A DNA stretch of 64,000 nucleotides, from the NCBI GenBank assembly GCA_038757905.1, contig JBCDGG010000003.1, positions 1 through 64,000 of the forward strand, read 5' to 3'. The position numbers were made by a program, and so were the translations under genes. Under the pieces are notes generated by a model that was not told the DNA's origin, did no database searches, and was given only the letters and a program-made list of their open reading frames with translations. Position 1 is the stretch's first letter; every line of letters begins with the position of its first letter. This document shows, piece by piece, positions 34,706 through 43,216 of this stretch. The stretch is from HLUCCA09 sp038757905. Its GTDB lineage: Bacteria; Pseudomonadota; Alphaproteobacteria; Rhodobacterales; Rhodobacteraceae.

Positions 34706-35761
34706 TTACTTGCCGCCGCCGACGCGCTCTCCTGTTGCCGTATCGAATAGGTGGCATATCGAGGCCGGGACCGAGAAGTGCGCCACTTGTCCGATCTCGA
34801 TCCTGTAATCCTTGTGCGCCTTCACCGCGACGAGCCCGCCGCCCGCTTTCACGGTGATCATCGTGGCATCGCCCAGCAGTTCGAGGGTGTAGACCGCCGC
34901 GTTGACCTCGGACTTGGCGTCCGAGACATGCGCGTCTTCCGCGCGGAACCCCAGCGTGACGTTGCCGTCCGGTCCCGTGAGCCCGGCAACTTCGACGCCT
35001 TCGGTGCGGAACGTGCCGCCCTGCATCTCGCCGTCGAGCAGGTTCATGGCAGGCGAGCCGATGAAGGACGCAACGAAGGTATTGGCGGGGTTGTCGTAAA
35101 TCTCGGTCGGCGTGCCGACCTGCTGCACCACGCCCTGTTTCATCACCACCACGCGGTCGGCAAGCGTCATCGCTTCGATCTGGTCATGGGTGACGTAGAT
35201 CGTCGTCACCTTCAGCTCGTGGGAGAGGTTCTTGATCTGCGCCCGGGTGGAGACCCTCAGCTTGGCGTCGAGGTTCGACAGCGGCTCGTCCATCAGAAAG
35301 ACGTTGGGCTCGCGCACGATGGCCCGGGCGAGCGCCACGCGCTGGCGCTGGCCGCCGGACAGTTCGGCGGGCTTGCGGTGCATGAAGGGCTCAAGCTCCA
35401 CCATGGCCGCGGCGCGGTTGACACGGTCCTCATGCTCTGCCTCTGGCACTTTGCGCACCTTCAGCGGGAAGCGGATGTTCTCGTAGACGTTCATGTTGGG
35501 GTAGAGCCCGTAGGACTGGAACACCATGGCGATGTCGCGGTCTTTGGGGTCGAGGTCGTTGACCACCCGCCCGTCGATGGAGATCGTGCCCTCGGTCACA
35601 TCCTCCAGCCCGGCGATCATGCGCATCGTCGTGGTCTTGCCGCAGCCCGACGGGCCGAGCAGCACCAGAAACTCCTGATCGGCGATGGTCAGGTCGAAGT
35701 TGTCCACCCCGACAAAACTGCCCCAACGCTTGCCCACGTTCTGAAGTCTGATTTCCGCCAT
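34706..35761 (-). CDS. CUT1-type ABC ATPase (UgpC/MsmK-like)
   Basis: A 351-residue ATPase energising the sugar importer. Walker A is GPSGCGKTT (about residues 37-45), the signature LSGGQRQRVALARAIV, Walker B FLMDEPLSNLD, switch VTHDQIEAM; the C-terminal 110 residues form the TOBE/OB regulatory domain. The ATG at 35,761 begins MAEIRLQNVGKRWG; the frame reaches 35,902 but the upstream part crosses the candidate operator. First gene of the minus operon, divergent from the NTF2-like gene. Confidence 0.93.
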   Translation of the reverse strand: MAEIRLQNVGKRWGSFVGVDNFDLTIADQEFLVLLGPSGCGKTTTMRMIAGLEDVTEGTISIDGRVVNDLDPKDRDIAMVFQSYGLYPNMNVYENIRFPLKVRKVPEAEHEDRVNRAAAMVELEPFMHRKPAELSGGQRQRVALARAIVREPNVFLMDEPLSNLDAKLRVSTRAQIKNLSHELKVTTIYVTHDQIEAMTLADRVVVMKQGVVQQVGTPTEIYDNPANTFVASFIGSPAMNLLDGEMQGGTFRTEGVEVAGLTGPDGNVTLGFRAEDAHVSDAKSEVNAAVYTLELLGDATMITVKAGGGLVAVKAHKDYRIEIGQVAHFSVPASICHLFDTATGERVGGGK

Positions 35762-35858
35762 GTCGCCCCCTGGTCGCCCCCTGTCGCGCGGCCCGGATGG
35801 CCGGCCGCCCTTCCCGTTCCAGCGGCGAAAACGCCGGTGTCGGATCGCCCTGCGCGCC

Positions 35859-35887
35859 TTGCATACCTGCTTTGCAATCCTATGCAA
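35859..35887. promoter_or_regulatory. Inverted repeat TTGCATA-N15-TATGCAA, candidate operator
   Basis: Perfect 7-bp arms TTGCATA (35,859-35,865) and TATGCAA (35,881-35,887) with a third TTGCA inside the spacer (TTTGCAATCC). It lies between the divergent ABC operon and the NTF2/epimerase genes, so one regulator could control both. No LacI- or GntR-type gene is in this part of the window. Confidence 0.55.
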
Positions 35888-35964
35888 GAGAGCTAGACAC
35901 ATCCCGAGCGTTCTGCCAACCCCCTTGAGCGCGAAATCGAAACGAGCAAGCAGGGAAACCGATT

Positions 35965-36978
35965 ATGGCAGGGTTCAGAGAGCGGGCGCACGCCGGATTG
36001 AACGCGCTCATGTCGGCCGATGACGCCGATTTCGGCACGCTTGCCCGCGATCTCATCTCCGCCGAATCCGTGTGGGATATCGCGGCCCCGGTGAACCGTC
36101 TGGAGGGGCGCGATGTCATTGTGGAACAGTTCCTTCGCCCCCTGCGCGGGGCGCTGGCCGCCTGCCGGCGCCGCGACGAGATCTTCATCGGCGGGCAGAA
36201 CATCCGCGAGGAAGGCGGGCGCTGGGTCGCCTCGGTCACGCATTATGTCGGCAACTTCGATGCGGCGCTCTGGGGCGTGGATCCCGCGCATCATCTGGTG
36301 TTCCTGCGGGCGGGCGAATTCTACCGGCTCGATGGCCCGCAAGGCGCCGAAGAGATCACCAAGGCGCGAATCATCGTCGATCTGCCGGACCTGATGCGCC
36401 AATGCGGGGCGCGGCCCTTCGATGCTCATCTCGGCACCGAGATGCTGTTCCCTGGCCCCGCCACCCATGACGGCGTGCTCCCGACCCCGGGCCGCGGCAC
36501 CGCCTCGCTCGACCTCGTGGAGCGCATGCTGGCCGATCTGCACAAGTTCGACCCCGACACCAAGCACTCGCACGGCCAGACGGGCGACGACTGCGCCTGG
36601 GACGAGCACATGCTGTGGTATGGGCCCGGCGGCATCGGCGCGAACTACCTGTGGGACGGGTTCGTGAAGGACCACCGCGCGGACTTCCTGCATGCCTTTC
36701 CCGACCGGAAGGGCGGCGATCATTACTGCCGGATCGGCGACGGGGACTATGCCGCCGTGTCCGGCTGGCCCTCGATGACCATGACCCATCGCGGCCCGTA
36801 TCTGGGCGTCCCCGCCACGCAGCGAAAAATGACCCTGCGGGTGATGGACTTCTACCGCTGCGACTACGCCCGCCATCCCTCCGGCAAGATCGCGGAGAAC
36901 TGGGTACTTCTTGATTACGTGCAGCTTTTCGAACAAATGGGCGTCGACCTGATCGCGCGCGGCAACGCACGCGGTTGA
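35965..36978 (+). CDS. NTF2-like (SnoaL/ester-cyclase fold) double-domain protein
   Basis: A 337-residue protein that appears to contain two NTF2-like cone folds: residues about 5-135 (DLISAESVWDIAAPVNRLEGRD, then EEGGRWVASVTHYVGNF) and about 160-330 (DLVERMLADLHKFDPD, then YLWDGFVKDHRADFLHAFPD, MTMTHRGPYLGVPAT, MDFYRCDYARHPSGKIAENWVLLD). Such proteins are isomerases, cyclases or dehydratase-like enzymes, often of unknown role, and are found beside sugar importers in Roseobacters. Starts 203 bp from the divergent ABC operon and 39 bp before the epimerase gene. No reaction can be assigned. Confidence 0.75.
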   Translation: MAGFRERAHAGLNALMSADDADFGTLARDLISAESVWDIAAPVNRLEGRDVIVEQFLRPLRGALAACRRRDEIFIGGQNIREEGGRWVASVTHYVGNFDAALWGVDPAHHLVFLRAGEFYRLDGPQGAEEITKARIIVDLPDLMRQCGARPFDAHLGTEMLFPGPATHDGVLPTPGRGTASLDLVERMLADLHKFDPDTKHSHGQTGDDCAWDEHMLWYGPGGIGANYLWDGFVKDHRADFLHAFPDRKGGDHYCRIGDGDYAAVSGWPSMTMTHRGPYLGVPATQRKMTLRVMDFYRCDYARHPSGKIAENWVLLDYVQLFEQMGVDLIARGNARG

Positions 36979-37017
36979 GCGCCCGGGCGGCGCGGCACGT
37001 CAAGGACGGAGAGCGCC

Positions 37018-38007
37018 ATGATCGAGGAGTACGGGCAGACGGGTGCAGGACAGCCTGTTCAGCGCATCGCGATCTCGGATGGCGCGCTAAGCGCCGGGGT
37101 TTTGACCCTCGGCGCCATCCTGCAGGACCTTCGGCTATCCGGCCGCCCCGTCACCCTCGGCGCGCAGCGCCTGGCGGCCTATGACAACGGGCCGATGCGC
37201 TATTTCGGCGCCGTGATCGGGCCGGTGGCGGGCCGCATCGCCGGTGCGCGCGGGACCATCGGGGACAGGTCCGTTCAGATGGAAGCCAATGAAGGCCCGA
37301 ACGCCCTGCATTCCGGCAGCGCCGGCCTGCACCGCCAGATCTGGCAGGTCGAAACGCACGATGCAGCCTCCGTCGCGCTGCGGTGTGTTGCGGCCCCCGG
37401 CGACGGCGGACTGCCCGGCGCACGCGTGTTCCGGGCGGTCTACGCGCTAGCGGACGGAGCCCTTCGATTGACGCTCGAAGCCGAGACCGACGCGCCGACC
37501 TGGATCAACCTCACGCAGCACAGCTATTGGCATCTGGGGGGCCCGCCGGGTGTCGACGGGCACCGGCTGCGGATCTGGGCGGAACGGTATCTGCCGATCG
37601 ACGCTGCAACTCTGCCCACGGGCGAGATCACCCCGGTGCCGGACACGGCGTTCGACTTCCGCGGCGGTCGCGCGCTCGGCCCGGGGGATCGGCTCGATCA
37701 CTGCTTCTGCGTCGCCGATGCCGCCCGCGCGCTCTCGACCGTGGCGCAGGTGACGGGCCCGGACGGCACGACGTTGACGCTCTCGACCGAGGCGCCGGGG
37801 CTTCAGGTCCACACGGGTGATGGGGTGTCGGTGCCGGCCGAGCTGGGTCTCGACGGATTGGGAGCACCGATGCGGCCCGGACTCGCACTCGAACCCCAGG
37901 ACTGGCCCGATGCACCATCGCACCCGGGCTTCCCGTCGATCCTGCTGCAGCCCGGCACGGTCTGGCGGCGTGTGAGTGTCTTTGCCCTGAGCGGCGGCCC
38001 GGACTAG
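37018..38007 (+). CDS. Aldose 1-epimerase family protein
   Basis: A 329-residue GalM-type enzyme interconverting sugar anomers. The catalytic His is in NLTQHSYWHLGG (near residue 167) and the catalytic Glu in LALEPQDWPDAPSHPG (near 293); GPVAGRIAGARG and NEGPNALHSGSAGLHRQIW are typical N-terminal landmarks. It follows the NTF2-like gene and probably acts on the sugar taken up by the divergent ABC importer. Its last 150 bp are repeated in decayed form immediately downstream. Confidence 0.9.
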   Translation: MIEEYGQTGAGQPVQRIAISDGALSAGVLTLGAILQDLRLSGRPVTLGAQRLAAYDNGPMRYFGAVIGPVAGRIAGARGTIGDRSVQMEANEGPNALHSGSAGLHRQIWQVETHDAASVALRCVAAPGDGGLPGARVFRAVYALADGALRLTLEAETDAPTWINLTQHSYWHLGGPPGVDGHRLRIWAERYLPIDAATLPTGEITPVPDTAFDFRGGRALGPGDRLDHCFCVADAARALSTVAQVTGPDGTTLTLSTEAPGLQVHTGDGVSVPAELGLDGLGAPMRPGLALEPQDWPDAPSHPGFPSILLQPGTVWRRVSVFALSGGPD

Positions 38008-38052
38008 CCAAGCCGCCCGCCTTCGCGCGCCCCTGACGACCATCCGAGGTCA

Positions 38053-38215
38053 GCGCTGGCCGAGCGGGGCGTCGACCGAAACGGAGCGCCGAGGCGGCCC
38101 AGGCTTGAGCTCGATCCCCAGAACTGACCCGACGCGCCATCGCAACCGGGCTTCCCGTCGATCCCGCAACGGCCCGGCACGGTCCGGTGGCATGCGAATG
38201 TTTTTGCCTTCGGCG
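38053..38215 (+). pseudogene. Decayed duplicate of the epimerase 3-prime end
   Basis: Bases 38,053-38,207 align without gaps to 37,831-37,985 of the epimerase gene at a constant offset of 222 bp, at roughly 70-75% identity by eye. The frame reads LDPQN-stop-PDAPSQPGFPSIPQRPGTV against LEPQDWPDAPSHPGFPSILLQPGTV; the Trp codon TGG is now TGA. It is either a tandem partial duplication or the remnant of a second epimerase gene. The rest of 38,008-38,277 holds nothing else I recognise. Confidence 0.85.
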
Positions 38216-38277
38216 CAGGCAAAGACGGCAGGAGCTAGCGCCCTGCCCCGTCTTCGCACCCCGCGTAGACCCCCGTG

Positions 38278-41001
38278 TCAGCGACCGGTGAGCAGGGAGT
38301 TCGGGCGCCGTTCGATGGCCCGGGCGAGCGAGCGGATGGCGTCGGCGGCCCGGCCGACCTCGCGCAGAGCGGAACGGGCCTCCCGGTTGAGCGCGCCCGC
38401 CTCGCCCAGGGTGGCAAAGGTCTCCTCCGCCGCCTCCAGCGCGTCTGCCGTGCGCTCGACCAGCGCGGGCAGATCCTCGGCCGTGGCGGCGAAACTGTCG
38501 GCGGCCCGGCGTGCGGATGCTAGTGTCTCGTTCACATTCTCCACCGTCCCGCCCGCGCGCAGCTCCGCCACCGCGGCTTCGACCTCCTCCAGGGCGCGGC
38601 CGACGCGTTCGGGCAGAGCGCGCGCCCCGTCCGTGTCGAGCACCCGGCGCGCGGCGGAGGCGAGCTGGGCTATCTCGTCCAGGAGTGCTTCGAACTCCAG
38701 CGTTTCCGCCCGTGCGGCCACCGCATCGATCCGCGCCACGAGGTCCGGCACATCCGCCACCGCCTCCGACACGTCGTCGGCGGCCTCGCTTGCGGCGTCG
38801 AGCGTCGCGGACAGACGGCCGACGCTGTCCTCGGCCTCGAAATCCGCCAGAATCGCGCGGGCCTCGTCCACCGTCGCGCTCAGACTGTCGAGGGTCTGGC
38901 CGAGTTGTCCGGGCAGTGCGCGCGTCTCCTCGGTGCCGAGGATGCCGCGGGCCTCGGCCAGCACGCCGCTCGCCTGATCCACCAGATCCTCGAGCGCGAG
39001 GGCCTGGGCCTGCGCCGCCACGGCATCAAGCCGTTCGACCAGCGCCGGGATGCCTTCGACGGCCGCGCCCACATCGTCGGCCGCGGTGGCGGCGGCATCG
39101 AGCGTGGTCGAAAGGCGCCCGACGCTGTTCTCGGCATCGAAATCGGCCAGGATCGCCTGCGCGTCCGTCATCGCGGCGTTCAGGCTGTCGAGCGTCCGCC
39201 CGAGCTGGCCGGGCAGCGCTTGGGTTTCCTCGGTCCGCAGGATGCCGCGCGCATCGGCCAGGACGCCGCGCGCCTGGTCCACCAGATCTTCGAGCGCCAG
39301 AGCCTCCGCCTGCGCCGCGACGGCGTCGACACGCTCGACCAGCGCGGGCACGCCCGCCACCGCCGTGCCCACCTCCTCGGCGGCGCTCGTCGCGGCGGTC
39401 ACGGCCTCGTTGAGGTTGGCCACGACGCCTTCCGCGCGGATGTCCTGCAACACGCCCGTCGCTTCCGCGACGGCCGTCTCCAGCGTGTCGAGCGCCGCGC
39501 TGACGCGGGTGGGCAGCGCCTGCACCTCGTCGCTGCCGACCACCGCGCGCACCTCCTCGACAAGGCCGACGACCTCGCCGGAGGCGCGCTGGATGTCCCC
39601 GTTCTCCACCAGATTGCGGGCGCTCTGCAGGAAGGCGATGGTGTTTTCCAGCACCTCCTCCACCGGCAGGTTGTTCACCCGCGCGATCAGGCCCTGCGCG
39701 GCTCCGGCGACGTCCTCGATCTCTGCCGGGGCGGTGGGGATCACCGGGAAGGGCAGCGCGTCGCGGTCAAAGAGCGCCGGCGCGGCGTCGGGCACGTCGA
39801 CGAGTTCCACCTTCAGCCCGCCGGTGATGAGCGAGGCGTTGGCGAGCCGTGCCCGCAAGCCTTCGCCGACCCGGGTTTCGAGAAAGGACAGCACCTCCTC
39901 GCGGGCATCGTCGTCGCCCCGCATGCTGATCTGGTCGAGACGTACGGAGAGCGTCGCCACGAGGCGCACCCGATCGTCTCCGAAGCGCTCGGGGTCGACC
40001 TGGCCCGACAGATCGACGACCTCGCCGATCCGCAGCCCGCGCAGTTCCACATCGGCGCCGGTCGTCAGGCCGGCCACGTTGTCCTCGAACACCGCCGTGA
40101 CATTGAGGCGCGGCGCGTTGGCATCGTCGGCCGAGAACAGGCTGGCTACCGCGCCTTCGCGGTTCTCGTAGATGTCGAACACCGCGCCCTCTACCGTCGG
40201 CGCGCCGCCGGAGACGACGGTTTCGAAACTGAGCCCGCCGCGCACCAGCGAGGCCAGCGAGGCGAAGTTGAGCGAGGCGCCCTGCGGCCCGATGTCGAGC
40301 GAGAAGCCGGAGACGGACCAAAAGCGCGTGCGGTCGGTCAAACGGGCCGCGTGCGGGTCGCGGATGAAGGCATCCGCCAGAACGCTGATCCCGTCGGAGG
40401 CGATGCGGGGCTGGCCGACCACCCCGACCTGCAGACCCCGGTAGAGGATCGGCGCGCCCGCCGTCAGTCCGCGTCCCGTCTCCGTACGCAGGACGACGCG
40501 CAGGCCCTCCTCGTCCGGGCGGGCGACGGGTGTCTCGTCGAGCCCGACATGGCGTTCGAGGAACGCGCCCTGCGTTCCGTCCCAGCTTCCTTCGATATAG
40601 ACGCCCGAGAGAACGGTGCTGAGGCCCTGGACGCCCTCGGCCGTCACCTCGGGCCGCACCACCCAGAACTCCGCGCCGTCGTCGACGTAGTCCGCGACTT
40701 CCTCGTCGAGCCGCACCGTGACGACCACCCGGTCGAGCCCCGGGGTGAAGCCCACCCGCTCCACCTGCCCGACACCGATATCGCGGTAGCGCAGCTCCGT
40801 CTCGCCCGCCGCGATGCCCGAGCCGTTGGCGAAGGTGATCTCGATCACCGGTCCGCGGTCGGAATAGGCCTGCCACGCCAGCGCCAAGGCCAGGAGCAGC
40901 GCGCCGATGGGTACGATCCAGACGATCGACATCCGCTCCATCAGCGCGCGCTGCGCCGGCTGAACCGCGGCCGCCGGAATGTCGGACCGGGGATCGCTCA
41001 T
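38278..41001 (-). CDS. pqiB: PqiB-like MCE protein with C-terminal helical repeats
   Basis: A 907-residue intermembrane lipid-transport protein. One N-terminal helix (about residues 28-46) anchors it in the inner membrane; three MCE domains follow, each marked by a Gly-rich strand: GIAAGETELRYRDIGVGQVE, GLTAGAPILYRGLQVGVVG and GLTTGADVELRGLRIGEVVD. From about residue 450 to the end the protein is Ala/Glu/Leu-rich and helical, built from near-identical 100-residue repeats, well beyond the length of E. coli PqiB (546). MCE rings with long helical barrels bridge the periplasm. It overlaps the preceding PqiA-like gene by 4 bp. Confidence 0.9.
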   Translation of the reverse strand: MSDPRSDIPAAAVQPAQRALMERMSIVWIVPIGALLLALALAWQAYSDRGPVIEITFANGSGIAAGETELRYRDIGVGQVERVGFTPGLDRVVVTVRLDEEVADYVDDGAEFWVVRPEVTAEGVQGLSTVLSGVYIEGSWDGTQGAFLERHVGLDETPVARPDEEGLRVVLRTETGRGLTAGAPILYRGLQVGVVGQPRIASDGISVLADAFIRDPHAARLTDRTRFWSVSGFSLDIGPQGASLNFASLASLVRGGLSFETVVSGGAPTVEGAVFDIYENREGAVASLFSADDANAPRLNVTAVFEDNVAGLTTGADVELRGLRIGEVVDLSGQVDPERFGDDRVRLVATLSVRLDQISMRGDDDAREEVLSFLETRVGEGLRARLANASLITGGLKVELVDVPDAAPALFDRDALPFPVIPTAPAEIEDVAGAAQGLIARVNNLPVEEVLENTIAFLQSARNLVENGDIQRASGEVVGLVEEVRAVVGSDEVQALPTRVSAALDTLETAVAEATGVLQDIRAEGVVANLNEAVTAATSAAEEVGTAVAGVPALVERVDAVAAQAEALALEDLVDQARGVLADARGILRTEETQALPGQLGRTLDSLNAAMTDAQAILADFDAENSVGRLSTTLDAAATAADDVGAAVEGIPALVERLDAVAAQAQALALEDLVDQASGVLAEARGILGTEETRALPGQLGQTLDSLSATVDEARAILADFEAEDSVGRLSATLDAASEAADDVSEAVADVPDLVARIDAVAARAETLEFEALLDEIAQLASAARRVLDTDGARALPERVGRALEEVEAAVAELRAGGTVENVNETLASARRAADSFAATAEDLPALVERTADALEAAEETFATLGEAGALNREARSALREVGRAADAIRSLARAIERRPNSLLTGR
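38452..39351 (-). repeat. 300-bp tandem repeats inside pqiB
   Basis: Repeat units begin (minus strand) at 39,351, 39,051 and 38,751, exactly 300 bp apart, with the protein motif [VI]P[AD]LV[EA]R[VLI]DAVAA[QR]A at each start. The first two units are nearly identical over 100 residues (both contain ALALEDLVDQA and the LDSL segment); the third is more diverged, and a partial fourth starts near 38,472. They are coding, in frame, and predicted to be helical. Confidence 0.9.
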
Positions 41002-41696
41002 TCGGCAGCCTGCCGCGATCGGGCGGCCCCTGCACGGGTCTGCGCCCCGTCGTCGTCCGCATCCGCGTCAAGCGCGGCCACGTTGTCCCAGATTCCGCGG
41101 CTGTCGAACGAGCGTGCCGCGAGCATCGTGAAGATGACCGACAGCGCGAAGGCCAGCGCGGCCGGGCCGGGGTTGATCGTCGCCACCACCGAAAGCTGCA
41201 CAAGCGATGCAAGGATCGCGACCACGAAGACGTCGATCATCGACCACCGCCCAATGAATTCCACCAGTTCATAGAGCTGCATACGGCGCAGCGCCGGGCC
41301 GCGCCAGCCCCACTGGATCGCCAGCGCGAGATAGGCGATCGCAACGAACTTCGCGATGGGGATCGCGACCGACGCGAACAGGATCACGAAGGCGACGCCA
41401 TAGGCCCCGTGATGCACCAGATCCACGGCCCCGCCGATGATCGTACTGTCGGTCGTGCCGAACAGGGTGCGGGTGATGAGCATCGGGTAGAGGTTTGCCG
41501 GAATGTAAGCCATCAGCCCGATCGTCCACCATGCCCAGACGCGCGACAGCGCCCGGGCATCGCGGCTCATCAGCACGGCGCCGCAGCGGCCGCATTTGGG
41601 CGTGCCCTTGGGCCAGACCTTGGCACAGTGGGTGCAGCCGACAAGGCCCGCCCCGCGGGCCGTGACGACCTGTGCATTGGGGAGATGGGCGCTCAT
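40998..41696 (-). CDS. PqiA-like domain protein (second half)
   Basis: A 232-residue inner-membrane protein of the PqiA family. A zinc-ribbon-like start (CTHCAKVWPKGTPKCGRCG, four Cys, residues about 21-39) is followed by four helices and the family motif WAWWTIGLMAYIPANLYPML. In E. coli PqiA is one protein with two such halves; here this half is a separate gene. The ATG at 41,696 overlaps the preceding stop and the gene overlaps pqiB by 4 bp, so the three are translationally coupled. Confidence 0.88.
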   Translation of the reverse strand: MSAHLPNAQVVTARGAGLVGCTHCAKVWPKGTPKCGRCGAVLMSRDARALSRVWAWWTIGLMAYIPANLYPMLITRTLFGTTDSTIIGGAVDLVHHGAYGVAFVILFASVAIPIAKFVAIAYLALAIQWGWRGPALRRMQLYELVEFIGRWSMIDVFVVAILASLVQLSVVATINPGPAALAFALSVIFTMLAARSFDSRGIWDNVAALDADADDDGAQTRAGAARSRQAAE

Positions 41697-42412
41697 CGTG
41701 CCGTTCCCGTTTTGGGATGCGGGTTCTGCTCCAGCGCCTTCCAGATCGTGTAGCGGCAGGTGAAGGTGTCCTGCAGCAGCGTGATCAGCACCAGCAGCGC
41801 AAACATCCAGAACGCCGGGCCGATCTCGACCCGGGCCAGATCGACGATCTTCACGAGCGAAACGCCGACGCCCAGGATGAAGATCTCGGCCATGGACCAC
41901 GGCCGCAGCGTGTCGGCCCAGCGAAACGCCGTGCGCCCTCCCCGCAAGGCCGGCCGCCCCATCAGGATCGGGCCGAGAGCGTAGGTGGTCAGCAACACCC
42001 TCGCCATGGGAATGCCGATGATGAAGGCGGTCACGCTGAGCGAGACCCAGACAAGCTCCGGCCCGGTGAAGACGATGGCCGCGTCGAAGATCGACGAGGC
42101 ATGCGAAAAGCCCCGCACCTTGATCTCCAGAAACGGAAGAAACAGCGCGCCCACGAGCAGGATCAGCACGGCAAGCCCCAGTGCCACGATCTGCAGGATC
42201 GCCCCGGCGCGCGGCCGGATCAGCACGTGATGGCAGCGCGCGCAGGTTGTCCGCCCGCCCACCTCCGGCTCGCGAATGCGCCACAACGCATCGCAGGCCG
42301 GGCAGACGATGAACTCGCCGAGCGCATCGGCCCCGGGCGCATCAGTCCCGGTCGGATCGGCCACGGGCGCATCGGTCCCGGGCATGTCGGGTGAGGCGGT
42401 TGTCTGCGTCAT
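41693..42412 (-). CDS. PqiA-like domain protein (first half)
   Basis: A 239-residue PqiA-family membrane protein. After a low-complexity N-terminus with repeated TDAP words (residues 1-33) come two Cys pairs (CPACDALW and CARCHHVL), then four helices with PFLEIKVRGFSHASSIFDAA and WSMAEIFILGVGVSLVKIVDLA, the latter a PqiA hallmark. First gene of the operon with the second half and pqiB. Its promoter must lie in or before the 120-bp repeat array, which begins directly upstream. Confidence 0.88.
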   Translation of the reverse strand: MTQTTASPDMPGTDAPVADPTGTDAPGADALGEFIVCPACDALWRIREPEVGGRTTCARCHHVLIRPRAGAILQIVALGLAVLILLVGALFLPFLEIKVRGFSHASSIFDAAIVFTGPELVWVSLSVTAFIIGIPMARVLLTTYALGPILMGRPALRGGRTAFRWADTLRPWSMAEIFILGVGVSLVKIVDLARVEIGPAFWMFALLVLITLLQDTFTCRYTIWKALEQNPHPKTGTAR

Positions 42413-42439
42413 ATGCGCTCCTCGTGCGCTGAACTTAAT

Positions 42440-43200
42440 GCGCCGCAGGGCAGGTTACAAAGGGCGGAAGCAACGGCGGGCCCCTGCGGCGCCACCTGCA
42501 CCGCCCCTTTGCCCCTCGGATCTCTTGCGAGAGGGCCGCGCGCCACCGACGGGAGCGCAAACCGAAACGCCCACCGTGAGGCTTCCGACACAGGCAGGTC
42601 CCGGCGGCACCGCCCTTCACCAGCCCTTTGCCTTGCTGCACATCTCCGAGGGGACCGCGCATTATAGCAAGGGAGGCAAACCGAACTGTTCGACGCCAAG
42701 TCCCGGGCACCAACCGACCCCGTGGCAAGCCGCCTCTCGGAACGCCCATGCCTCACCGCTCGTCCGTGACGGGGGCCCGTGTCACCGGAAGGGGCGCGCA
42801 CCGAAGACCTCGACGACGAGTCCCGGTCAACGGCGGACCTCGGTACACGGCGCCTCTGTCCGTCCCTTCGCCGCAACGCCCATATGTAAGGGGCCGCGCC
42901 TCCAAGAGCAGCGTGTGCCGGAACACTCGACGGCAACTCCCGGGCTGCAAACGGCCAAGGTGCAAGCCGCCCCTCTCCGCCCCGTCCATGCGTGAGGCGT
43001 CCCGGGTCAGCGGCCTGAGCGCAAACCGAAAGGTTTGACGCAACGCCCCCGGCATCTGCGGGCGCCTGCCGCTCTTGATCACCACCATGCCTCAAAGCCC
43101 CCTTCCTTCCCTCTCACCTTTCTCACCAGATAACCGCGCGCGTCCGGCGTGGGTGCGCATCGAAGGGCTTGACGGCAGGCCCGGGTCAGATCCTTGTTCG
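42440..43200. repeat. Degenerate ~120-bp tandem repeat array
   Basis: About seven imperfect units. A recurring head of the form (G)CGC-A-ACCGAA-N3-TCGACG-N4-GTCCCGG starts at about 42,442, 42,562, 42,681, 42,801, 42,919, 43,026 and 43,160, spacings 120, 119, 120, 118, 107 and 134 bp. Each unit also has a C/T-rich middle (such as CGCCTCTGTCCGTCCCTTCGCC) and a G-rich end (AGGGGCCGCGC). High GC leaves frames open on both strands, but none has a domain or ribosome-binding site. The array fills the space between the divergent PqiA-like gene and the MDR gene. Function unknown. Confidence 0.7.
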
Positions 43201-43216
43201 GCGCAGGAGGTCGCGC

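Noticed and set aside
38905..41274. 789-codon plus-strand frame opposite pqiB
   Set aside because: Antisense shadow; its apparent repeats only mirror the 300-bp repeats of pqiB.
42276..43095. Overlapping open frames on both strands through the 120-bp repeat array
   Set aside because: Frames stay open because the DNA is GC-rich; there is no ribosome-binding site, domain or hydrophobic pattern, and the 40-residue periodicity only reflects the DNA repeat.
42440..43200. CRISPR array
   Set aside because: Units are about 120 bp and degenerate throughout, without short identical repeats and unique spacers, and no cas genes are present.
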